A stretch of 29,512 nucleotides of DNA from Fonticula alba (GCF_000388065.1 NW_009242974.1:2469340-2498851); one strand, 5' to 3'; positions 1 to 10,583 are shown, counted from the stretch's first letter. Notes: generated from the sequence alone by a model not told the origin. A program made the numbers and translations.

Positions 1-939
1 GGGGGGCACCCGGCGCCAGGCGCCTTGTTCCGTCGCCGACCGTTACACTTGTGGGCAGCCTTGTGGGTGGGCTCCTCGGCGTGGTCCCGGCTGCGTCGCA
101 GCCTCGCCATATGCGCCCGACCCCAGGGGGAGAGGCCTGACGACACGAGGGGCGGATAGTTTCGGGCCCGGTGCCTGTGCTCGTTCGTGTGTGTGCGTGT
201 GTGGGCCCGCGGCGCCGAGTGTTGGGGCGCGCGCCCCCGCGCGCAGTCCCGCGCAATACCGAGAGCATGAGCGCGCGCGCGTTGTTCCATGGTTGCGGGG
301 CGACCTTGTCTCAGATCTCCTGTGGGTTACCCCCGCCCGCGCCCCCCCCCCCCCGGTGTTGGTCCTGCCCGCCAGGCAGGGCACTGGCCAGGCCCGGGGG
401 GGGGGGGGGGTGGTCTGTCAAGCCGGCTAGGCCCGGCCCGGGCGCCGGTTGCGCACATCCGTTTGGTGTGCATGCATGTGTGGCTGCTTCCCGGCCGCCC
501 CTCCTGGAGGGCGCACGGGGAGGGCCATGAACCGGGCCGGCGGGGCGTGCTGCTTGCCACCTTCCCTGCCCATGCCCGGGCGGGCGGCTGGCTTGGATCT
601 CGCAAGGGTGCTTGCCAAGGCCCGGGCCGGTCTCGATCGCGCTCGGCCGCTCCCGCCTCGGCGCCCGGACTTGTGCCTGCGCTAGATGCTCCCGGCCAAT
701 GGGGCGATCTTGTTGAGCTGGGCATTGGGTACGGTAACAGGCAGCTGGTCGGGCCGGGCTTTCATGCCGCTGATCGGCCTCGGCCACGCCCCCCCCCCAG
801 ACCCACGCAGCGACGACAGCCCCCCCCCCCCCCGGCCAGGCTAGGCAAATGCCCGGTCCTCAGGCCCTCGGTCTCCCTGTTCCATGGTCGTGGGCCTGAA
901 GCCCTTGTCCTTCCAGCGAGAGGGTATGTCGCCTGCTTC

Positions 940-981
<42 letters not shown>

Positions 982-1240
982 GGCTGGTCGCCCTCCCCCC
1001 GCGCCGGGCGCTCGCCCGGGACACCCAGCACGCGTCTTGACTGGCAGGCGGAGAGGTATGGTGGTGGGGGGGGGGGGCGGGGGGGCGGGGGCGAATCCCG
1101 ATGCTGCAGCCCGGGCGGTGGGCATGCCGGCAGGGTTCGAGCTCCATGTTGAACTTGGGTCTGCTGCCTCCAGCACCTGCTGGCCGTGCTGAACGCCAGT
1201 TTGATGCCCCAACCTCCCGGTCCTCGGGCGCCTCCGCGGC
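1..1240. other. gene-poor low-complexity flank
   Basis: No reading frame here has recognisable protein motifs. The stretch is GC-rich and full of C or G homopolymers, CpG-rich words and a long TG repeat. The open frames that cross it on both strands are Pro/Gly/Arg/Ala-rich, as random GC-rich sequence gives. The last part holds the promoter of the gene starting at 1365. An upstream gene could end in the first few hundred bases, but I see no sign of one. Confidence 0.6.
942..979. repeat. (TG)19 dinucleotide repeat
   Basis: An uninterrupted TG/GT microsatellite of about 38 bases lies some 265 bases upstream of the TATA box of the following gene. It lies in non-coding sequence. Confidence 0.95.
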
Positions 1241-1244
1241 CACC

Positions 1245-1252
1245 TATATAAG
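1245..1252 (+). promoter_or_regulatory. TATA box of the acidic-protein gene
   Basis: A perfect TATATAAG lies 120 bases before the ATG at 1365, in a very GC-rich setting, and is followed by a CT-rich leader. The position fits a start site near 1275-1280 and a leader of about 85-90 bases. No other protein gene in the window has so clear a TATA box, which sets this gene apart as probably strongly expressed. Confidence 0.75.
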
Positions 1253-1364
1253 GGAGCGCCGACTCGGTCCCCAGTGCCCCGCCTTTTGGCACGAATGCCA
1301 TCATTTGGTTTGAACATCCCCCTTCTTCCCCATACTTCTCTCTTCTCCTCCCCTACTTGCCACC

Positions 1365-1784
1365 ATGTCTGCCGAGATCATTGCCGAGACCCCCGTTGTC
1401 GCCGCCACCACCACCGTCGAGGAGGTCGTCCCCGCCGTCGAGGAGGTTGCCACCACCGTCGAGGAGGTTACCCCCGCTGTGGAGAAGGTTGCTGAGGAGG
1501 CCACCCCCGCCGTCGCCGAGGAGGCCACTCCCGCCGTCACCGAGGAGACCCCCGCTGCCGAGGAGGACACCTCCAACAAGCGCAAGCTCGAGGAGGTCGA
1601 GGAGACCCCTGCTGAGGAGTCCACCGAGACCAAGCGTGCCAAGGTCGACGAGGAGACTCCTGCCGCCACCGAGTCTGCCGCCACCGAGTCTGCCGCCCCT
1701 GAGGCCGCTGCCGAGCCCGAGAAGGCTGTCGAGGCCCCCGTCGAGGCCCCCGTCGAGGCTGAGGTTGAGGCTGCCACCGCCTAA
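1365..1784 (+). CDS. small acidic Glu/Ala/Val/Thr-rich protein with NLS-like motifs
   Basis: This single-exon gene encodes 139 residues. The start is chosen by the CCACCATG context, the CT-rich leader and the TATA box. The protein is built of imperfect repeats of the type EEVxPAVEE and EEATPAV (about residues 19-62), so it is probably disordered and strongly acidic. Two basic patches, NKRKLEE and ETKRAKVDEE, in the middle look like a bipartite or paired nuclear localisation signal. Two short internal duplications occur near the C-terminus (TESAA twice, EAPV twice). Codon use is extreme: all Glu codons are GAG, Ala is GCC or GCT only, and Val is nearly always GTC or GTT, unlike the neighbours, which use GCG and GTG freely. 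That points to high expression. No family is recognised. A prothymosin-like nuclear acidic protein is an analogy only. Confidence 0.8.
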   Translation: MSAEIIAETPVVAATTTVEEVVPAVEEVATTVEEVTPAVEKVAEEATPAVAEEATPAVTEETPAAEEDTSNKRKLEEVEETPAEESTETKRAKVDEETPAATESAATESAAPEAAAEPEKAVEAPVEAPVEAEVEAATA

Positions 1785-1983
1785 GTAGGAGGCCCCTCCC
1801 CCTCCCCCCTCCCCCTCTCCCTCTCCATTCCATGTCCTTGAGTGGTTCGTGCCGCCTCCCTCCCCCCTCCCCCCAAGAATGCGCGCAGCCGTCCCCATCC
1901 CGAAATATAGTCCCCCTCAAACTTCCTCCCTTTTCGTGTCCTTGCCCTTCCGAGTGCACATAACCGCCGCTGCCAGTCGTGTG

Positions 1984-2020
<37 letters not shown>

Positions 2021-2622
2021 GTCTCTGTATATATTTGCACTCGGGTATGAGGGAACCACGCCTTTCTCCCCCTCCCCCCCCCTTAATGCCAGGAGAGCAC
2101 TCGCATGGCGTTTACTCCCCCACCTGTCTCCTCTTCTTTCGCTAACCTTTGCTTCGGTGGCAAAGGATTGGCGTCCAGGGAGAGGTGGTGGTAGTGATGG
2201 TGGTGGTGGTGGTGGAGGAATGGTTCACCCCTATTGGTGATGATCAGTGGGGAGCGCCCGTTCGATTGCACTGGAGGCGATGGGAGCTTCCTCCGGGCTG
2301 CTTGCTCCAACAAAGACATCGGTACCCCCGACCTGTTTTGTTGGCTTCCCCTCCGAAGAAAGGCAGGCAAAGAAAGAGGCATACACAAGGCCCTATGTAA
2401 ATGTTTTTCTTTCTGATCGTTCGGTCTTGTATTTGGGCCAATTCTCCGCCTCTCTCCCTGTGTATGTGTGTGTGTCTCTCTCTCTCTTCCTCTCTTTTCT
2501 GTCTCCCTCCCCCCTCTGTCTCTTTGACACATGAAGTACCGGGATGCTGTGACATGCAGCAGCAACAGCAGCAGCAGCAGCAGCAGCAGAGAGGGAGAGA
2601 GCAGGGGGTAGGGTGAACAACC
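1785..2622. other. convergent intergenic region
   Basis: This region lies between the 3' ends of the acidic-protein gene (+) and the inositol monophosphatase gene (-). It contains CT-rich blocks, a CTGT/CT run near 1983-2026, a GGT-rich run near 2190-2215 and a CAG run at 2557-2589. I see no coding exon, no AATAAA signal on either strand and no RNA gene. Confidence 0.6.
2557..2589. repeat. CAG trinucleotide repeat, 11 units
   Basis: Eleven CAG units (the third is CAA) lie in the convergent intergenic region, about 35 bases beyond the stop codon of the minus-strand inositol monophosphatase gene. On that strand it reads CTG and would sit in the 3' untranslated region. Confidence 0.9.
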
Positions 2623-4431
2623 TTACCGCGGGAGAACAAGGTACGGGCAGATAGACTCGGCGAGCTGGCGGCTGGCAGCAGCGACCACCTGTCGCGACCC
2701 AAGGTCGAAGGGTCCCACCCGGTCGGGGTGCTGGTCGCTGGCCGGCGACCCGGCATGGCGGCCAGTGAAGTCGCACACATAGCCACCGGCCTCCTCGACA
2801 ATGACCTGTCCTGCGGCGAAGTCCTGCAAGGAGGCAAGAAGGAAGGGAGGAAAAGGGGGAGCAAGGGCGCATGTGTCAGAGGCGATGTCGAATGCACCTG
2901 GGACAAGGGAGCCCAAGTGGGAGCCGGGACTCGCGAGCGAGAAAGGCCCAACGAGGTCACATTTGTGTACATACCCACTCACGGGGACCAGCCTCGAAGT
3001 ACATGTCCAGACGCCCACAGGCCACGTAGCACATGTCCAGTGCGGCGGCACCGGCGCGGCGGACATCTCGACCGAGAACAAGCGCCGCGCGCAGGTTCCA
3101 CAGGGCCGAATCGATGGCCGGACTGCTGGGGAGACTGGGCAGCCCGGGGGCAGGCGGAGCGGCCGAACCCACCCCAGGAGGAGCCATTGCGATGGCCGAC
3201 ACGTCGGCGGCCGTGGTGGTGGTAGGCAGAGCAGGCCCCCCCCGACCGCCCCCCGGCAGGGCATGAGCCTGGTATCTGGGAGTTGGGGTGAGTTGAGAGG
3301 GAGAGCAGCGAACAGGAAGGAAGGAAGGAAAGAAGGCAAGGGGGTCTCTTGAAGTAGATCCGAGCTGATGCATGGGTGGCCGGACGTACTGGCCAGAGGC
3401 GCGCTCCTCGCCAACGATGTACGCATGGAACCCGGTGGAAATGAGCGACCGGTCTGCCAATGGAGGGGACACCGCAGTTAGGAGGGGGAAGCTCCCTGGG
3501 CGAGCACTTGACAATCGAGGGAGACGCACGGATGTCAACGGAGCCGCTCACACGAATGGGGCAGCCGTTGAGGAAGGCGCCACGGCCGCGCTCGGCCGTA
3601 AACAACTCATCCTATCACATTCGGGTATGGATGCCATGTTGAAAGAGGGAGGGACGTGGGGAAAATAAAGAGGGGGCGGGGGGGGGGGGGGGGAAAGGCA
3701 TGAGGGCGTGGGACAAGAAAGAGGAGGCAGGAGGATGGATCGGATACAGGCGTCGGCAGATCACCGCAGATGGTCCAGGACACGCACCAGAGCGGGCGCA
3801 TAGACAGCGCCAAGCAGAACAGTCTTGCCACGGGCAAAGCCGATCGACACGCAGGTGAAGGGGAACCCATGGGCGAAGTTGGTTGTCCCGTCGACCTGAA
3901 AGACCAAAAGTCGGGACCCCCGGTGGACCGGGTGGGCAACATGCTGCATTAGAAAGGGCCGGAGGACAAAAGGGTTGTTGGAGGGATCCCGACACGCACC
4001 GGGTCGATAATCCAGGTGGGAGCATCGGTCAGGGTGGACTCCTCGGTGGAGCTCTCCTCGGCCAGGATGGCGTGTGCGCCGGGGCCGGTAGCCGGGAAGC
4101 GGGCACGGATGCGCGAGATAATTAGCCGCTCAACTGCCTTGTCGGTCTCCGTGACCAGGTCATTGCCCGAGGTCTTCGAAGCGGCCAGTGACCGGCCGCC
4201 ATCATCGCCAACGGATCCGCCGAAGGCGCCGAGTGCCGAGGGCGATAGAGCCTTGCGGATGAGGGAGCCCGCCTCACGAGCAAGGAGAGCCACGTCGGCC
4301 AGAGAAGGGTCCCCCGGCTGGAGGGTGAAGGGCTGAAGCAATGGGTCAGAGGCTGGCGTGGAAGTGTGGAGCGCGGGTCGGGGAGGGGGGCGGGGGGACC
4401 GGTACTGATCTCAGTGACATACAATCGCCAT
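2623..4431 (-). CDS. inositol monophosphatase family phosphatase, 7 exons
   Basis: Predicted exons, minus strand: 4431-4423, 4332-4000, 3895-3788, 3611-3530, 3453-3390, 3275-2975, 2823-2623, giving 365 residues. Family hallmarks are [12 protein letters not shown] (56-67), AEES (metal ligand E95), the split motif WIIDP/VDGTTNF (D113 and D116, joined across an intron), [16 protein letters not shown], and [15 protein letters not shown] (D300). These match the Mg-binding set of E, D, D and D in human IMPA1. The enzyme should release phosphate from inositol monophosphate in the cytosol. A related sugar-phosphate or nucleotidase activity in the superfamily cannot be excluded. It is longer than the usual 270-290 residues because of an Ala/Gly/Pro-rich insertion at about 200-251. 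Exon 1 codes only Met-Ala-Ile, with CCCACCATGG as start context and GTATGT as donor. It is divergent from RPP21. Confidence 0.92.
3678..3693. repeat. G16 run (C16 on the sense strand) in an intron
   Basis: The run lies in the 176-base intron 3612-3787 of the inositol monophosphatase gene and reads as C16 in the transcript. Confidence 0.9.
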
Positions 4432-5172
4432 GGTGGGATAAAGCAGAGAGAACGGAGTGGGGGAGGGGGGGAGAGGTGGAGGGTGACAAGGAGTATGCGC
4501 GCTGGTGTGCTGGGGACTTGCGTAAGCTCATCAACCCCAGAGGAGACCCTGATCAGGCCCGAGGGGCAGGATGACGGGCAGCGTTGGTTCCTGCTCCGGA
4601 AGGACGGGGCAAGGAGTCAGATGCTGGGGGGGGGGGGGGGGGGCAACTCCGAACACACAGACAGGTCCGGATCGCGAGATCCGCCCTCTCTCACTTCAGA
4701 AGAACATTAGGACCGCGCGGATCGGTAAGTTGGGATCCTGTTTGGGCCTGCTCCGGGCGGGACGTGCAGCAGGCGGCAAAGGATGTCCTACGCGATAGCT
4801 TTTCCGCCTGTCTCTGGTGGCCCGCAGAGGCAGATACAGAGAAAGGGCACGCAATTTTCTTTCCCTCGTTGGGAGGGGAAAAAGAACCACACACATATCA
4901 CCCCCCTCAGCCCTATTCACATGATTCGGCATTGATCGGCCTCGCGCGGATCTCTCCCCCCCCCCCCTCCCGGCAGACGCCCCCGGGCAAAGAGCACGGG
5001 GGCGGCCGGGGCCCGATTCATGAGTCACCTCCGGTAGGCCGACCTGGCCAGGACCATCTACGCGCGGCTTCCCACATCCCCCTCTCGCCCCTTCCATCCT
5101 TCCGGTCCTATTTTTGTCTCCTGTTCCCCCTTTCTCAGCCGCCCCCCCCCCCCCCCCCGGCCCCCCTCCGCC
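4432..5172. promoter_or_regulatory. divergent promoter region, IMPase / RPP21
   Basis: This 741-base gap separates two start codons that point away from each other. Each gene has a pyrimidine-rich sense leader just before its ATG. Long homopolymers sit at 4626-4643 (G18, sense C for the IMPase gene) and 5142-5158 (C17, sense C for RPP21). No TATA box and no coding exon were found, so a shared bidirectional promoter is possible but unproved. Confidence 0.5.
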
Positions 5173-6017
5173 ATGTCGAATGGCCAGCCCCAGTTGCGTC
5201 AGCAGCGAGACGCTGTGCACCGGATAAACTTCCTTGAGCAGGCGTCGCGCCTCTTTTTGAATGGGCCGAACGAGGGTGCGTTTGTGCTGCCATCTCGACC
5301 ATCCTTCTTCCTTCTCCCACCCTCTTTCTATCCTTTCGCCTCTTTTTACCCCGTCATGAGATGGTTGTCCAAATGCATCTAACCAGATCCCTCGACTTAC
5401 ACCAGTTCCGAGCGCGCCGGCCTTCAAATTTGGGCGAGATCTCCTCTCTGTTTCACAGCGGGCAGTCCTGCGAATGTGTGTGTCTTTGTCCCCTTCCCTC
5501 CTTCCCCCCTTCCTCCTCTCGCCTGACACTTTCCCCTGCCACCAGCGACCCCACCTTGAAGCGATCTGTCTGCAAGGGCTGTCGTGCGCCCTTTGACATT
5601 GCCTCGACCCTGCGTGTGCGCGTCCGCCGGGCCGGAAAGAAGCGGCGCAAGTCACGGCCAAGCGTTGGGGCTCCCCTTGGCGCCGAGAGACCGCCTGCCC
5701 CGGCTGGGAGGTCAGATGAAAAGAATGACTCGACGCCTGTCGACGATCAGCATACTGATGACCCCGCAGTCGCAACTTCCTCCACCACCGGGGGAGCGAG
5801 CTGCCTCGGGACAAAGCCTCACCGTGGCACTGGCAGCCAGGCGCCAGTCCCACGACCTCCGCCTCCGCCGCCACTCAGGCTGATCACCAGCTGCAAGACT
5901 TGTGGCCATGTGTCTCGGCGCATGGGTCTCGTGGATGCCAAGGGCCAGGAGGTCCCTGCTTCCCGGCATGGCTTCTTCTCCGAGCGTTTCCCCACGGCCA
6001 CCGATGATGCGCGGTAG
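5173..6017 (+). CDS. RPP21: RNase P protein subunit RPP21/Rpr2, 3 exons
   Basis: Predicted exons: 5173-5275, 5406-5475, 5546-6017, giving 214 residues. The N-terminus RINFLEQASRLFL matches the family helix (human RINFLYQA type). The exon 2-3 join gives SQRAVLRIDPTLKRSVCKGC, close to the human AKRLVLRRDPSVKRTLCRGC region. The zinc ribbon is C67-x2-C70 plus C174-x2-C177 (CKGC, CKTC). A basic block (RRAGKKRRK) follows the first knuckle. RPP21 is a protein of nuclear RNase P, which cuts the 5' leader from pre-tRNA. Odd: about 103 residues part the two Cys pairs, against about 25 in human, and they include an acidic/Ser-Thr stretch and a proline run. The start has a C17 tract in its leader. The donors are GTGCGT and GTGTGT. 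The second intron join is fixed only by homology and phase. Confidence 0.87.
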
Positions 6018-6340
6018 AGTTCGGCCGTCGTTTGGTGCTTCTCGTTGTGCGTTTGGACACGGGAGGGGCGGGGGGTATCACGCAAGCCGGCTTCATGAAT
6101 ACACCCTCCGCCGCTTTCCCCCTGGCCACACTTGCATGGTCGCGGGGTGGAGCGTTCCTTTTCTTTTTCTTTTCTTCGGATGAAACATATCTATTTATGA
6201 GGCACACACACACATATATGTGTGTGTGTGTGTGTGTACAGTGGTATTGGGCGATGGGAGCAAAAAAAGAGCGAGATAGAAAGAGAGGATCATCGAGTGG
6301 CATGTTCCACCAGGAAGGTGGACAGGCCAGCGAAATCCAA
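6018..6340. other. short convergent intergenic gap
   Basis: This stretch of 323 bases lies between the stops of RPP21 (+) and the SMPD4 homologue (-). It contains an inverted CA/TG repeat at 6203-6238 and a T-rich patch near 6150-6180. No gene is seen. The two 3' ends must both be formed within this short space. Confidence 0.6.
6203..6238. repeat. (CA)n-ATAT-(GT)n inverted repeat
   Basis: A run of CA is followed by ATATAT and then a run of TG, so the two halves are reverse complements with no spacer. It can form a hairpin in either transcript or a cruciform in DNA. It sits between two convergent stop codons, about 185 and 100 bases away. Confidence 0.85.
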
Positions 6341-9300
6341 CTAAACATTACCAGGCCGTGGGCGGAATTCTTGGCCATATTGGCGCTGCCCGCCGAAAGT
6401 ATGTCCAGCCCGGTGGTGCTGATACTGCCCACCGGCCGAGTATGCCTGATACTGCGGCGGCATGCCAAGGAGGTTGTCAGTCAAGAAGCGCCATACCCCG
6501 GCCAGCATGCCGAAGGACAGATACAGCACCAGCGTGGCAACAACCATGGCCAGAGCCAGGCGCAAGGGCCGGGCCAGAGGCCGAAGGTGCACCCGCGGGC
6601 TGTACCCCGTGCCCTCCAGTAGCCAGCGCAGCCAGTAGCCCAGCCAGGCTGCCAGGAACTCAAGGACAAAGACCAAGACCGGGTGCTCGCCGACAGCCGG
6701 CTCCGGGGAGGGAGCCCACACCGGCTGCCCGGCAATGGTAGCCACCAGGATGAGACCACCAGCTGGCGCCTTGCGCGCAACATCCAGCAGCTGCCCAAAC
6801 CCAGCCATTAGACCGGCTGTTGGGGGGATGACACCAGCCAGGCCCGGCCGGGTGACGGCATGCCCGGGATGGCAGTAGGAGATGGTGGCACTGCCGGTGG
6901 CCGGTGCCTCAAGTGCCACGCCAGGGTCGGCCCAGGGAGCGAAGTTGGCTGGGAGCGGTTCGGTGCTGGTGCCCGCCAGGGTGCGAGACAGCGAAGGCAC
7001 CGCACCACCGACCACATCGCGATTGGAGAACTTCAACTTGCCAAGACGCGCGCGCTCCATGGCCCATGAGGGGATCTGACCGGTGGCTGGATCGGCCGTG
7101 GCATATACCGCAGGAGGCCGGGCCTGTTGCTGTGCCTGCTGCTGCGCCTGCTGCAGGAGAGCCAGCTGGTCGAAGGGCCCGGCGCCCAGGCCACCAGACC
7201 CGGGCATACCGGCTGGTGCCCCGGCGCGAGCCTCCTCCTCAGGATCCGGAGGAGCCAAGCCGGCAAACAGCGTACGCAGCTGGTACTCCGCCTCGACAAT
7301 GTACTCGTGGCGACGCTGGTCGGCCTCGGCCGGGCCTTGTGGCGCGGTGGTGGCCGACATCGCGGGGGTGGCAGCGGCAGCCATGGCGCCCGAGGCAGTG
7401 CCAGAGCCCGCGGCCGGGTCGGCTGCACTGAGCCCGGCAGCCAAGCCACCAAGGCGCCGACGGCCAGGAAGCACAGCCGGTCGGCGAGTGACCAGGCCAC
7501 GGGCCTCGCCAGCGCGAAGGATTGCATGCAGCATGGACCGGAGATGCTCGACAGCTGGCTGACGCTCGGCCGTGTAGAATGGCACCACCAGGCGAATCGT
7601 TTCATCGGTGTCCAGAGCACCAGGATCACCGCGGGCGACGGCCGGCGTCAGGGCATGACCGGCCCGGAGGCGGAGCTGCTCGTGATGCAGCTGCCAGGCC
7701 CGCTGAACAGTGGCCACCTCGGCCTGAGTGATCGCCCGCTGCAGGGCCAGGTCGCTGCCGAGTTCATGCGCCCAGATGGCCAGGCGCTGAGGATCACTCC
7801 CTGGAGCGGCGGCAGCGGCGGCCGTGTGCATCGGCGGCGTGGCGATCAAGTGGTTGAGCGACTGGGAGGCCAAGAAATCCCGGGCAATGCGGGTGTACAG
7901 GGCCAGGTGCCGGAAGACATAATTGTACCAGATGGGTGACAGTTGCTGTGGTTGTTGATGCTGCTGCTGCTGCTGCTGCTGCTGGGTCACGGTGTCGGAT
8001 CCCGCAGCCGATGCAGCCGGGGCGGTATAGCGCCAGGGCCGCAAGAGCGAAATCCAAACCGAGAAGAGTTGCTGGAAAATACGATCCACAGCGGCGGCAT
8101 TGGCCTCGATGCTGGGAGAGACCACACCGCCAGTCGAGGACAAGCCAAGGCCATGTCCAGGGCCAAGGGCGGAGAAGGACCCAGCCCCGCGACCGGCCAT
8201 GGTTCCTGCGAAAGTCCCATGGTGCAGGCCCATCCCCGGGGCCCCGAGGCCAGTTGGGCCAGTTGGAGCTGCCATGCGGCCGTAATTCCGCGCCACAGCT
8301 CGAATGGCAAAGCAGCTGCCAATCAGCTCACCGGTGCGCAGCCAGGCCGCACTGAGCCACGTCTCCTCCGGGATGTGCAAGGTCCCAAGCTGGGCCACCC
8401 GGGCGTGGTAAAAGTTGGTCGTGTGCAGGACAAAGAGCGGCAGCAGCTGCGCCAGCAGCGGGGTCGGCACGATGAAGTCGCGCGGTGGCGGGAGGGTCAG
8501 CTGGTCGGTGCCCAGAGCCGGAGCGGCGGCGGTCGAACGCGTAGTTGCCGGCAGCCTGGCCGCCGCATCACCAGCAAAGTCCAGCGCAAAGGCCACACCG
8601 GGCCGAGAGATTGGCCCCGCAGCCAGGGCCGTATGCACCGGATCCCGGAGGGTGTTCTGGCCAACCCAAAGCTCGGTCAGCGATCCGAGGAAGAACTCCA
8701 CCATGTGCTGGACCTCGCCGGGATGGCTGCGGAACTCCCTGAGCAGGGCAAGGTGCGCAGGTGGGTAGGCAAAGCGGGTACACGCGGGTCGGGGGAGGTT
8801 AGCAGGATAGTTGGCAAGGGGGAAAGAGGGAAGGGAAGGAGGAAAGAAGCCCCGGAGAAGGAAGAGCAGCAAAGACAGTGGGGGGGGGGGGGGGGTGTTG
8901 CCAATGGCTGCACGCTCGACGCACTGGATGCTATGGATATTGGCACGGGAGGCTTCGACCGAGCCAGCCACAGGCAGCATGAAGGCCAGGTACTCCCGAA
9001 TGAGGGTGTAATAGATCTGACTGACATTGGAAGTCGGAGTGCCAGACATGCCCGGGATTGCCGGCACACCGGGGGGCTTGGCCCCGCCGGTCCAACCGGA
9101 CGAGAAGTCCATGTAACTCTCGAGGCGCTCGCGCACCTCGGCCGCCTGGAACATCATGCGATCCACCACCGACGAGAGGGCGCCGCCAGTTTGAGGGGCC
9201 TGGCGATATGGCTGCTGGGGCATCTGCTGCTGTGGCTGCTGGTACTGGTACGGATACTGCTGGAAGCCAGATGACTGGCCATAGCCGGCACCGTAAGGGG

Positions 9301-10337
9301 AGTGCCGAGGGAGGATGGCATGGTACAGAAGATAGTAGATGAAAAACTGGAAAATGTCTAAACGTTTGCAGGGTGAGAGGATCGAATGTGAGTAATTGGG
9401 CGATGTGACGGGGCGCCCGGTGTATATGCGTGCATGTGTGTGCGTGTGTGTTTGTGCGACGAACTCAAATGCACCCGGTTCTGGCCGGGGGTATGGAACA
9501 TCCGGAAGAAGCCCCGCGTGCTGCCAGTGTGGCTGATCTCCTGGCGGACGGAGTACTATGGGCAAACATAGGGGTGGCAAGGGGAGGGCGTATGTCAGGG
9601 CAAGATCCCAGGAAGGCAGGCGGAGAGGACGAATGCCGGACATACCGGGAGCTTATCGGTATGGATCTCATAGAGTGCGGCACCGGAGTGAGAGATATGT
9701 TGCTGGCCGGATGGAGGGGCATCCGGGTCGGAAGACAAAGCCGAGCCCCCGAGGCCCCCAGCCGAGTTCAGGTGCTGGCTGAGAATGACACGGAAGAGGG
9801 GCCCCGAAGGGAGCAGCAGCAGCAGCAGGCCATGCGTCTCGCTGGGCGAGAGGGCATGGTCCAGCAGAGCACTGAAAGGGACACACATACACACCCATCC
9901 CCACAGGCATGGGCGGGTATGTCCAAAGGAGGATGCAAAGGGAGAAAGAGAGAGGTGAGTACCAGGACTTCGAGAGGGGGAAAGAGGCTGGCGCAAATGT
10001 AGGCCGGCTTGTATATATATATATGTATATATGTATGTGTGCAGGGTGCGCATGTGTTGACACGTACCGCCGAGATTCAGTGCCAAACAGCGTCCCCAGG
10101 AGGCGAGGGAGAAAGCGCTGGAAGTCGGACGCGTCCTCCGACCGATTGAGGAGCTGCAGCATGGGCAACCACAGGATGCGGCACGGCTGGTGGTCAGGAT
10201 TCCAAGAGGGGGAGACTCCATGCATGAGCTCTCGTTTGGGAGGTGGATGATAGAGGACGCACACGCTGGAGGTAGGCACCAAGCTCCGACGTAAAGTCGG
10301 TGGTATTGTACTGGAGGAGGGCCTCGAGGGTCTTCAT
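6341..10337 (-). CDS. SMPD4: SMPD4-like neutral sphingomyelinase 3 homologue, 6 exons
   Basis: Predicted exons, minus strand: 10337-10263, 10186-10068, 9871-9646, 9540-9465, 9357-8925, 8738-6341, giving 1108 residues. Matches to SMPD4 as I recall it: DFQRFLPRLLGTLFG (human IFPWLVESIFG), LNIFQFFIYYLL (human LNPFEYYIFFF), YYTLIREYLAFMLPVAGSVE (human YFILVDRYLSWFLPTEGSV), VEFFLGSLTELW and VWISLLRPWRYTAP (human MWLSYLQPWRYAPD). A hydrophobic segment at about 1036-1059 near the C-terminus fits the family's membrane anchor, with another hydrophobic stretch before it. SMPD4 acts at the ER and nuclear envelope; the catalytic residues of the family are not clear. It is longer than the human protein through Gln-, Ala- and Gly-rich insertions. 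The start is uncertain: an alternative ATG at 10682 (exon 10682-10659 spliced to 10454-10263, also in phase) would add 47 residues. Confidence 0.82.
8880..8895. repeat. G16 run (C16 on the sense strand) in an intron
   Basis: The run lies in intron 8739-8924 of the SMPD4 homologue. That intron is a multiple of three and open in frame, but it interrupts a family-conserved region and has a CTAAC branch-like motif and a CTCAG acceptor. Confidence 0.85.
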
Positions 10338-10583
10338 GGCCGGCGGTGGTCCCGGCCCGTGGTCGACCAGGTAGCGGGGTTTGAGCCCAGAGAAGGGATC
10401 GTGACGAAGGAGGGAGGGGGAGGTAGGGGAAGAGAAGGGGAAGGAGGGAAAAGGCTTGAGGCGGTGTTGGAGTGAAGGGTGAAGGGAGAGGGAGAGAACA
10501 GTAGGAGGGGGAGTAGAAGAGGGAAGGAAAGCAAGATGATTTGCGGCTGGATTGAAGGCGCCTTTTGGTGGGTAGGGTTTTTT

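Noticed and set aside
2977-2982. Canonical GTGAGT donor in the inositol monophosphatase gene
   Set aside because: Using it breaks the reading frame into the next exon. The GTATGT eight bases further restores the conserved W-D-x-A-A-G motif.
4696-5874. 392-residue minus-strand frame across the RPP21 promoter and gene
   Set aside because: It overlaps all three RPP21 exons and introns, is rich in Arg/Gly and shows no family motifs.
7943-9274. 443-residue plus-strand frame opposite the SMPD4 homologue
   Set aside because: It crosses a predicted intron and homopolymers and reads as low-complexity Arg/Gly-rich sequence. It is an antisense shadow.
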